Shown: in pieces, positions 56,379-64,000 of the stretch
Position numbering within the stretch: position 1 is the first letter of the stretch
Layout: every line of letters starts with the position of its first letter
From: Cercophora sp. LCS_1
Taxonomy: Eukaryota > Ascomycota > Sordariomycetes > Sordariales > Lasiosphaeriaceae
Assembly (NCBI GenBank): GCA_036250225.1
Contig: JAPZLL010000001.1
Location: forward strand, 558,001 to 622,000
DNA: 64,000 bases
Reading direction: 5' to 3'
Made by a program: the position numbers and the translations under genes
Notes under the pieces: generated by a model
The model's input: the letters and a program-made list of their open reading frames with translations, nothing else
Told to the model about the DNA's origin: nothing
Databases searched by the model: none

Positions 56379-57411
56379 CATGATGTGACTTCAGTGCTGG
56401 ATAGGTCGTGTCTGGTGGTTGCATTTTTTTAGCGCTTTGGGTCGGATTTGGGAACTGGATGATATGAGCCTTATGATACCAGGTGGAATTTGTACTTTTA
56501 CTTCGTTGTAAATTTAGTGGTAATAAAGTTGAGGTGGCATATAATTGTGGGCAGGTTCGGCCTTGGCTTGTTTTGGGCAAGTTCGATAAACAGGAAGCAG
56601 GTCTGTAAGTTCACTCTCAAAACATTTATTCACACCAGATACATACATCTACGGTTTGCCATCCGACATGCCGGTTTTATCTGCAAGGTCTTGATGGCTC
56701 CTCCATGGGGGCTGGCATTGAGTCTATCACCTCAAGATTCTTCGGGCTCCCGAAACCCGGGGCGCCTATCGGTTTGGAGGAAGGCGCGAGAGATGTCAAT
56801 AAGTCGAACAGTTGTACTTTGGGAGGAAGGAGCGACTGTGTTTTTCCTGTCTTGCTGCCTCAGGTCCGCTGCTTTATTTCTTCCCTATCTTTTTTCTCCC
56901 TAGTCTCTATCTTCACTTTCGTCCTTCAACTATCAACCTTTCCCGGTCTGTACCTTGACTTTCTTCGACTGTCAAACTTCCCCGGCACGATCTTAACCTT
57001 GACTGTTCTTCTTCAACTTCACTTCGACTGCTACCCCTACGGTCTGTCTCTACCTTGACTTTCCTCGACTGTCAGCCCTCCCCACCACTGTGTTGCGCCA
57101 GCTTTTTCGTTCGAGTCTTCCACCCACCTCAGGCGAGAGAAAGCCAACGGCTGACAAACACATTGTTGCGCTTGCCGAGTAAATATACTCTCCCTTTTTC
57201 TGTTATTTACTTTGACTAAAAGTCGACCTTCTACAGCACCGAGACGGCACGTCCCGAGATCTTCTACCAACAAGCAAGTGCCTTGACTGCGAATTCTATA
57301 TATTCAACAACACGCCCTGAGATCTTCTTCCGGTGGTTCTCACTTCGACAGCACACCCCAAGATCTTCCCCCAGCACTTCTTTCCCCGAATTCTCTGCGT
57401 TCAACGACACC
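56379..57411. other. Leader and promoter region of the 114-aa gene
   Basis: About 1 kb. The distal half is the 3' flank of the PAN-like gene. From about 56880 to 57411 the sequence is strongly pyrimidine-rich and carries the imperfect repeats listed separately, suggesting a long transcribed 5' leader. No coding frame has support. Confidence 0.45.
56945..57368 (+). repeat. Pyrimidine-rich imperfect leader repeats
   Basis: GGTCTGT...ACCTTGACTTTC(T/C)TCGACTGTCA occurs at 56945-56976 and 57041-57076, with a weaker partial copy near 56996. Further right the 17-mer CACGYCCYGAGATCTTC occurs at 57248, 57311 and (CACACCCCAAGATCTTC) 57352. The units lie in what should be the 5' leader of the gene at 57412. 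Confidence 0.75.
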
Positions 57412-57818
57412 ATGGTAAGTACCATTCTGTTATCCTCATGTCCCTGATTCTAATTTTCTCTTTTTTTGTGGCATAGGGCGAGCAGCTGGATCAGTATGGC
57501 GGTGATGCCTCCTCCACCAGTCACACCTACATCAATTCTGACGGGTCCATCTATTCGTCCATGGTAGGAGGTGAGCTTCGCGACGGTATCTTTTGGGCGT
57601 ATTTCGAGTACATCCGCAGCGGCGGTTACGCCTACGTGTGCAAGACATCCAGGACGAACGTGACCAGGTTCAACGTTGCACTGGGCGCTTTCGTCAACGT
57701 TGTCACCGGGCAGCTCGACCATGAGGTGTACCCGATCTTGACCTTGACCGATGAGGAAAAGGAGAGTGTTTTCCTTGCCATGGGCAAGCATTTTATGAGC
57801 GGGGCTAGGCCCCAGTGA
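57412..57818 (+). CDS. 114-aa orphan protein with ATG-only first coding exon
   Basis: Exons 57412..57414 and 57477..57818: the first coding exon is just ATG, followed at once by GTAAGT; the 62-bp intron ends in GCATAG and the second exon continues GEQLDQYGGDASS. This is the best reading because the second-exon frame has no ATG until residue 29 yet is open from the acceptor. The product is small, soluble and without signal peptide: YINSDGSIYSSMVGGELRDG, then FWAYFEYIRSGGYAYVC and LTLTDEEKESVFLAMGKHF. I recognise no family. The long pyrimidine-rich leader and the strong GTAAGT suggest high, regulated expression; that is inference. Confidence 0.65.
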
Positions 57819-58208
57819 GCGGGTAGCATGGCTGGATGCGTGGATGGGCCTCTCGTCTGGGATATTTGGAGGCGGCCATGGATGATGGACGTACGTGGGC
57901 CGGTGCAGACACCCAGGTCTTTCTTATTTAGAAAGTTCTGAATGGGTATTGCCGGTGGTCGTCTTCTCGATATTTTCCCTCCCTTCCCTTTTGTCTACAG
58001 TCGCACCGGTCTCTCCCAGCACTGTGCCTAGTGACTGTGCCGCCCAGTGACCTTTTCCAGCGCCCCAAGTTCTTTTGCGCCCATTTCCTTCTCTCTCTTC
58101 TATCAGCCACTTTCCAGTATTGCGTACAGTGAAGATATTCAAGGACTTTGTCTGTTGCACTACATTATTTTGTGCCCATCTCCATTTTCCCTTCTTAATT
58201 CAACATCC
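57819..58208. other. Intergenic spacer
   Basis: About 0.4 kb, CT-rich toward the right end. Nothing was recognised besides a possible leader of the weak frame at 58209. Confidence 0.4.
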
Positions 58209-58574
58209 ATGAGCCTTGGCTACCCTCTTGTCTCCTTGCTTGTTCTTGCTGGAGTTGGGCTTTTCACATTAACTGTTGCTAGTGTTGTAATGGTTCATCA
58301 CTTCGTCTGCTTGATTTGGCGCATTCCGCGCGTCCTCGTTCATCCCGTTAGTCTTTTTCGTCCCCACAAAACCTCAAGTTGCTGGCTGAGAACCGCTTCA
58401 AATAACATCATACCAGAGATTCTTCAGCCACGGCCAAGCACCCACCCACCGCAATATGCCCCCAAACGCCGGCTAGAATTCGTACCTGCTGGCTCAATAG
58501 CGGCAATCATGGTGCTCGCTGCGAAGCTTAGGTTGAGCTGTACCCAACGTAGTCGATGGTGGGCAAGTCCGTGA
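58209..58574 (+). CDS. Possible small membrane protein (weak)
   Basis: The frame has 121 codons from ATG 58209. The first 45 residues form one or two hydrophobic helices (LVSLLVLAGVGLFTLTVASVVMV, then HHFVCLIWRIPRVLVHP). A GTTAGT donor-like site at 58349 directly follows, so the real gene may be spliced and the rest of the frame intronic. There is no homology that I can name; this may be chance. Confidence 0.25.
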   Translation: MSLGYPLVSLLVLAGVGLFTLTVASVVMVHHFVCLIWRIPRVLVHPVSLFRPHKTSSCWLRTASNNIIPEILQPRPSTHPPQYAPKRRLEFVPAGSIAAIMVLAAKLRLSCTQRSRWWASP

Positions 58575-59571
58575 TCCGGAACCAAGGAAAGGCCCAAGTA
58601 CAACAAGAGCTTCGAACAGTCCAGGCCATACAATAAGTGCTGCGAAAGATTGTTGACTGGCGGAGGAAAGAGAACTTCCTTGGGGCTTTCGTGGTGGTGG
58701 CATGGTGCTTTGGAGCAGAAATTCCTGGTTCGAGTTAGGTGCAAGTTTTGAGCCTTGCGCTGGTCAAATTTGCAAAAAATACTTTGGACAGCATGGCTGG
58801 AATGGTCTCTCGGGTGGGAGCCTGTTGTGTGGGTACTGGTTGGCTGGCCAGACTATCTGCGTTGGTACCTCACCCGTCCTGCACAGGATCAAAATCCACG
58901 AGCCCGGCTACTGGGCCTAATGTTGTTGGTCCACAGACTGTCAAGGTTTTTGTCTTTTCTTTTTTTCTTTGGGTTGGGTTGTTTGATCATCACTCGTCAC
59001 AACTGAAGTGGAAGCTTGCAAATCATTGATGACTTATCCTACGTACACAGACAAGCGCTCATTGCTGAGGAAGCCGTGCTCACTTATTTCTTTTGTTCGA
59101 GGCCGATCTGGTTGTAATCAGAGTTTTGCCTGCAATAGCTTGCATCAACAAAGTCCCCAGTGTATGCTTTTTCGATATGTCCTTGTGTTGTCCATACTAC
59201 ACAAAAGGAACGGTTGTTTTTGCGTTGGACGTCCATTGCTAATCTGTCCTGATATTTAGAGGGAGAAGTCTATTGCCAACTCAGCTCCCGTGCGCTCTCG
59301 TAGCGGCAGATGGTCCTCCCAAGACAGAAGCGTCATCATCTTATGAACCTCAAGATCGGCCATAAACGCCCCTCCAATACAACTCTTAGTCTTTTTTTCT
59401 TTTTCTTTTTTTTCCGTACTTGGGACAAACAAAAAACAAAACCCCTCACGAAACCATACCTCGACCGAAACATCGGCAAGTAGGGGTTCCGGTCTTGGCA
59501 CACAAGCGGGTCGAGGCGGGGTTCGCTGTGGATAACCTCAACACGCACCTGAATTTTCCATCAATCACCGA
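58575..59571. other. Intergenic spacer
   Basis: About 1 kb without a supportable gene. Short overlapping frames on the plus strand near 58702-59029 look like random sequence. An interrupted T-rich stretch is present near 59390-59415. Confidence 0.4.
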
Positions 59572-59662
59572 GCGGGTTTAGCTCAGTTGGGAGAGCGTCA
59601 GACTGAAGTCAAACTTCGGGAAGTCAATCTGAAGGTCATGTGTTCGATCCACATAAACCGCA
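59572..59662 (+). tRNA. tRNA-Phe (anticodon GAA) with 18-nt intron
   Basis: The sequence starts GCGGGTTTAGCTCAGTTGGG and ends CCACATAAACCGCA. The D arm GCTC/GAGC, the anticodon stem TCAGA/TCTGA and the T stem ATGTG/CACAT all pair. The anticodon GAA is at 59605-59607. An 18-nt intron (59609-59626) sits one base 3' of the anticodon, between G37 and A38, the standard site for eukaryotic tRNA introns. One G-A mismatch is seen at pair 5-68 of the acceptor stem. Confidence 0.95.
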
Positions 59663-60795
59663 TGTTTCAATCTTTTTGCACTCATCCTCAAGATCCATAT
59701 AGGTCTGAAATGCCTTCTTTTTTTTTTTTTTTTTTGCTGTGGGTGGGAGACAGTTTGGGGATTTTGAGTTGTCTTGCGGAATTTTAACTGCATTTTTTTT
59801 TAACGTCCCGTCTTTTTCACCCCCAACCCCAGTCAAACTCTCACCCGTTCAAATGATCAGTTAGGATCTGAAATGCTCTTCTTTCTAAGTTTTGAGTTGG
59901 GAGGTAGGTTTGGGGGTTGACAGCAGAATGTCTGACCGCAAATGCTTTTCTGACGTCCCGTCTTTCGCACCCCGCCCTCCAAACCCCTATTTTTTTTTTG
60001 TTTTGCATGCTCGAGCAGAGACTGGAGACCAGGACAGCGGAATGCACCGGTGTTAATTGGAAACGAAGGGTCCTCGCTTCAATCTCTTTCCATTTCCTTC
60101 AATTCGATCTTCAAAGGTTGCGTAATGTGCCACCGCGGGTGAAACGACCCCGAATTCGCGGGGTGGCGGTGACGTAATGCCGCGTTCTTTGGGAGAGCGT
60201 AACAGACCACAACGTCATCTGCACCACCCGGGCCCCTTTTTTTTCTTCGAGAGTTTGGTCGTCAGACCGTCGGAAACCCGTCCCTTTTTGTGGTTCGCGG
60301 GAACAACCCGTTTCCTGAAGCTTGATTTGTTGGAGAGAGAGAGAGGGAGAGAGGGAGGGAGGCGCAAAGGAAAACTTGGCATTACTGGTCGCTTCTCCGG
60401 CACGGGCACGGAAATGATGCAGAAGGCAGTTCAAGAATTGGTCGTCGATCCCGATCCCATGGCTTCGATCGCGCGGCGGCGATAGGTTGCAGATATGAAA
60501 GGATTGCCAGTTCCTCAACGGGAGCCTTCTGCTTCGCTCGTTGTGGCCGGTGCGGGTAGGGATCAGGTGGCTTAGGGAGTGTTCACCTGCTACGTCAGAC
60601 CTCCTTCCCCGACCGACTTTGGGGGATGTAAGGTGTGAAGTAATGAGGTAGTTGCCTGTCATCAACTGATATATTCTGCCCCTCATCCTTCCTCTGCGAT
60701 CCGTCCGTTTCCTGGCCAAGAACATTTTCCGTAGTTCTTGCATGCAACAAACTTGACCAACCAACCAATACACAGACATCCTTCAATTACACAAC
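59663..60795. other. Intergenic region
   Basis: About 1.1 kb with two T tracts (59718-59735 and 59990-59999) and a short GA-rich run near 60333-60362. The T-rich sequence soon after the tRNA could act as a pol III terminator. Frames on both strands lack domains. Confidence 0.4.
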
Positions 60796-61791
60796 ATGGA
60801 GTCCATCAACAGCCTGAAGAACGCGGCAACCCGGGCCATCTGGGGCGATGAGCAAGCCCACCAGGAGCCGGTCTCTGGCGTCAAAGGAGATGTTGCCAAA
60901 GGCGAGCCGTACGATGCTGGCAATATGGGTGGTTAGTTTGACCCAAACTCCGGTTATTGCTTTTGGTACTCACCACTCCCTAGAGTCATTTCGCCGTTAT
61001 CCTTCCCGGTCTTGTCTAACGAAACACAGAACCGGAAGAAGCCAAGGACAAGCTCACTGCCCCCGACGAAACTGGAACCCAGCCCGTCGAGACCAATCTT
61101 GGTCAGCAACCCAAGCCTTCAACCGAGACCAAAACAGACGATAAAACCCCCACCGTCAACCCTACTCAGGTCAAGGACTCCTCAACCGCCCCCGGCGACC
61201 ATAGCTACGGCCAGAATGACGTTCGAGATCCTGCTGAACCAGCAACGCACCCTGACGAAACCGCGGCGAAACACAATGTTGACGACACCGATGGCCTCGA
61301 TGTCAATGACAACCCCGATAAGCTTGAAGGCCCCGGGCCGCGCCCGCTCGAGCAGGTAGCCAAGGAGCATGGTGGCGATGCTGGCAAGAGTGGGAGCGAC
61401 AGTAGCGTGAATAAGACAAGCCTTAGCAAGGCCGATACCGTGGAAGACGATCACCATGATAGTGGAACAGGCGAGCTGTATGTGCGTTCGTCAGGGTTGA
61501 AGGCCGACGGGGGCGATTTCGATGCCGCGAAGCCGGGTGCTGGGAGAGAAGCTGACCGTGAGTATTCACCCAATGTCGAAGCTGAGTCGGTATTGATGTT
61601 TGGTAGGATTGCTTGAGGAGAAGGGTGTATCTCATGGTGCTAACGGCGGTATTGTTCCGAATGAGCATGCAGTTGGCAGTGCAAACGGCAGCGCCAACGG
61701 GAACACCAATGGTGCCCCAAAGGAGAAGACCAGCTTGAAGACCAAGATCAAGGCGAAGCTCCATCGAAGCTCGGTTACTGCTTCTTCGTAA
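60796..61791 (+). CDS. Hydrophilin-like stress protein
   Basis: Three exons, 60796..60931, 61030..61557 and 61607..61791, give about 282 aa. The N-terminus (MESINSLKNAATRAIWGDEQ, EPVSGVKGDVAKGEPYDAGN) has the EPVSG...YDAGN pattern of a fungal stress-induced, LEA/dehydrin-like group. The rest is highly hydrophilic, rich in Asp, Lys, Thr, Gly and Pro, with almost no large hydrophobic residues, plus a GSANGSANGNTNG stretch and a basic end (KTKIKAKLHRSS). Such proteins are thought to protect other proteins in dry or osmotic stress; the role here is inferred from composition. Splice phases (1 and 1) rebuild GNMGEPEEAK and READRLLEEK. It lies tail to tail with the HET gene, 113 bp apart. Confidence 0.8.
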
Positions 61792-61904
61792 TAACACATT
61801 GGTAGTAATAGGTTCAGGGTAAGCACCATGGCGTTGTTGTCTGTGTAGCATTGCTTGGGCTTCCCTTTGTTTCCAAAGCAATTCAGATCGATAATCGAAT
61901 GGCG

Positions 61905-63626
61905 TTATAATATCTCAAAGTCGCGCTCCTCAATATTTGTCTCGTTGTTGAGATGATCGCGGTCGTCCCAAGCTCCATCACCGAGATATGTGAATGAACC
62001 TCTTTTCACCAAACTCGACCGCAGCACCAATGCCCGGGATGCGTTCCCGATGCTGATGATGACATCACCCTCGTGGACTTCGGCGTCTGTCCTATAAAAA
62101 TGAACCAACCTGCCACCAGACGCTAGCCAGGTCCGGTTGGACATGCGAGCGAGGTAGGCCGAGTACATGGGGTTGTAGTCGCTTTCGAAGTCGGTCCCAG
62201 GGTTCGAGTGTATCAGACCCTCATAGTACTCCTTCAAGAGCTCAAAATCGCCGGAGAAAGCTTCTTCGGATGTCCCCGCGGATGCCCACTGCTTGAAGGT
62301 CATGGGATTCTTCTCCGCAACCCAATACGGTGAGTCCTCCACAGCTGATCCTAGGGACAACAGGAACATACTGATCCTACGTAAGTTGGTGGACAAGGCT
62401 GTGTGATCCGTATACGAGGCCTTAAACGTCGGGTTATATACTTTGGTCACTATAGATCTCCGACCACCGCGTATGGTTAATCTTAGACCGTCCTTGGAAA
62501 CCTTGGCACCGAGGTCTGTTGTCGGGAGCCGCGCTTTGCTTTGCGACAGCGGGCAGCGAAAGTCGGGGACCCAGCTTGGAGCATACGGCAGGCTACCGGA
62601 GGTCCTCATGATGCAGCTGGGGTCGCCTGTTGCCCCTATCAGGGCTGCTGCGTAATGCCAACAGACCAAGGGAAACTCTTGGGCGTAATCAGGGCGTAGT
62701 TGAGCCGGTATCCCAGACCCTGGTGTCTTTGCAAGTCCAAGAAGCCCATATAGCATATCGTGTGGTATCGAGGCTTGATATCGAGCATCGAAGTGCCGAA
62801 GGAGCTCGTTCAAGTTGTCAACGGTGTTGCGCTCGCTGCTGGAGTAACGCGTTGCGTGGCGTGGGTTCTTTATGGACTGGGCGACAATCTGGGCCTCGCC
62901 AAGATGTATGTCCCTGGTCTCGTAAGACATGATAGTGCGTGCTGTGAAAAGGTCGGCCAACCGGCAAACAACGCTCCCGGCTATCACCACTGGCTCTCCA
63001 GACGCAAGGGCGGCTTCTTGAACTACCCAAATCCTTGAGAACCAGGTTCTCTGAAAGAGGCTGAGAAACGTGACAGCAAGCTCCTCGAATTTACTCATGC
63101 CCATGGTGTTCAATGGGTGAGTTGACTTGCTCCAGTGCATACAACTCAATGCTCTCCTGATTTTGTCGTCGTCATCAAGGCCATTCTGGTTTTCACCAAG
63201 CCAGGCGTAGACTTTGTGTGCCCTCCTGAAAATTGGCGCCATCCGTGGAATCTGCAATTCCTTTTCTTTGGTGTTGGTCTGGTCGATACAAAGTCCGTCT
63301 ACCCAAAGCCTGAAGTCGGTAAGATTTGTGTATCCGAGCAGCCCCTCGGGCTCCTTTCGTGATTGGCAGTCGCCATTTGGGGCAAGAAAGGACCGTATTC
63401 GTCGAAGAAATGTGAAAAGGCTTCGTGTTACATTCTCATACTGCCCTCCGACAAGGATGGGAACGGTGTCGTCCAAGTCGCCCCAGGAATATGAGACTGC
63501 AGCGTAGAGTGGTTTGTCCCTCAGAGATACCACTTCCAAGTCGCAGTCTATATGGTCTGCCCATAGTCCTGGTCTGATCCTGAGAAGGCGAATTTCCGGT
63601 CCGTTTAAAGGTTGAAGGTGAGCCAT
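61905..63626 (-). CDS. HET-domain (heterokaryon incompatibility) protein
   Basis: A single exon encodes 573 aa from ATG 63626. The HET domain fills about residues 38-205: YAAVSYSWGD, LWVDGLCIDQTNTKEKE, the helix IFRRAHKVYAWLGE and the closing FSRIWVVQEAAL. The C-terminal half follows the usual layout of HET-6/TOL-like proteins: LYGLLGLAK, PDYAQEFPLVCWHYAAALI and SWVPDFRCPL, ending with a small beta-rich part that includes HEGDVIISIGNASRALVLR. HET-domain proteins act in non-self recognition and can trigger programmed cell death after fusion of incompatible hyphae; most members are uncharacterised. No NACHT, WD40 or other partner domain is fused. No lesion was seen. Confidence 0.92.
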   Translation of the reverse strand: MAHLQPLNGPEIRLLRIRPGLWADHIDCDLEVVSLRDKPLYAAVSYSWGDLDDTVPILVGGQYENVTRSLFTFLRRIRSFLAPNGDCQSRKEPEGLLGYTNLTDFRLWVDGLCIDQTNTKEKELQIPRMAPIFRRAHKVYAWLGENQNGLDDDDKIRRALSCMHWSKSTHPLNTMGMSKFEELAVTFLSLFQRTWFSRIWVVQEAALASGEPVVIAGSVVCRLADLFTARTIMSYETRDIHLGEAQIVAQSIKNPRHATRYSSSERNTVDNLNELLRHFDARYQASIPHDMLYGLLGLAKTPGSGIPAQLRPDYAQEFPLVCWHYAAALIGATGDPSCIMRTSGSLPYAPSWVPDFRCPLSQSKARLPTTDLGAKVSKDGLRLTIRGGRRSIVTKVYNPTFKASYTDHTALSTNLRRISMFLLSLGSAVEDSPYWVAEKNPMTFKQWASAGTSEEAFSGDFELLKEYYEGLIHSNPGTDFESDYNPMYSAYLARMSNRTWLASGGRLVHFYRTDAEVHEGDVIISIGNASRALVLRSSLVKRGSFTYLGDGAWDDRDHLNNETNIEERDFEIL

Positions 63627-64000
63627 TGGGTGTCATTGGTGCGGTGGGCTGCAGGTTGAATCGTCTGTGAGTGAAGCTGGCATCCGCCAAGGGTCAGAAC
63701 TTATAGATGCTGCCTAGAATCCTCTGTGATACTCTGTTTGCTGTCCAAGTGGTGGGTTACACGGCAATGGGACACTATTCGTGTGGTTACTAGATGATCA
63801 AAAGCGATCTCTCTGTATGGCCACGAGAAGAAAAAGCAAATGCGATTATGTCCTCAAAGTTAGGCAACAACCCGGCAATGAAGCATCAGCCCGTCGGGTT
63901 CAGCAAACAGTTCGTTGCTCCTTCCACCAGCCAAACCAGCTGCCCCGCTTGGAGTCACATTTGGGGCAAGAGGGACGGAGAGGATCAAGTCACAATGAGG
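63627..64000. other. Upstream region of HET gene, window edge
   Basis: The region is 374 bp upstream of the HET start. No further gene can be called before the window ends. Confidence 0.4.

Noticed and set aside
1..64000. CRISPR array, prokaryotic operon or phage features
   Set aside because: Gene structure is that of a filamentous fungus throughout; no spacer-repeat pattern or bacterial signals were seen.

Overview
The window is a stretch of nuclear chromosome from a filamentous ascomycete (Pezizomycotina), most likely a Sordariomycete; the genus cannot be named from sequence alone. Protein genes carry short introns (about 44-83 nt) with GTRAGT-like donors and CTAAC-like branch sites. There are single-copy eukaryotic genes (HAT1, CTK3, NUP192, PDA1), a tRNA-Phe with an intron 3' of the anticodon, and fungus-specific families (HET domain, fungal BTB, Ybp2/glomulin family). 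I support about 22 protein genes, three or more decayed genes or transposon relics, two tRNAs and several repeats. All exon coordinates are my own reading of splice sites and frames; none was checked against transcripts.

Layout. 1-6.3 kb: a tandem set of three minus-strand BTB/POZ paralogues, the middle one intact and the outer two broken. 6.8 kb: tRNA-Gln(CTG). 7.5-28.4 kb: a housekeeping block with CTK3 (RNA polymerase II CTD kinase subunit), P5C reductase (proline), HAT1 (histone acetyltransferase), a ZIP metal transporter, an F-box/WD40 SCF receptor, PDA1 (pyruvate dehydrogenase E1 alpha) and NUP192 (nuclear pore scaffold). 29-33 kb: a secreted isochorismatase-like hydrolase and a SET-domain protein with a signal peptide and His-rich N-terminus.

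33.3-46.5 kb is an accessory island, low in gene density and rich in repeats, with related LTR-like sequences near both edges (35.3 and 45.3 kb) and a degenerate transposase. It holds three proteins that share a 5-residue glycine periodicity: a single-pass membrane protein, a GGN(A/G)(S/T) repeat protein, and a ubiquitin-like domain with a Gly-rich tail. It also holds a peroxiredoxin-fold protein whose catalytic cysteine is replaced by alanine and which has a long Glu-rich tail, and an FAD monooxygenase with a C-terminal membrane anchor. This island is the best candidate for something undescribed.

46.7-64 kb: a Ybp2/ALF4/glomulin-family gene, a 1282-aa GT1-type glycosyltransferase with an unusual C-terminal module, a PAN/apple-like single-pass surface protein, a 114-aa orphan whose first coding exon is only the ATG, tRNA-Phe(GAA), a hydrophilin-like stress protein and, tail to tail with it, a HET-domain gene. 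HET, BTB decay and repeat-protein genes suggest that the flanks and centre of the window are fast-evolving around a conserved core.
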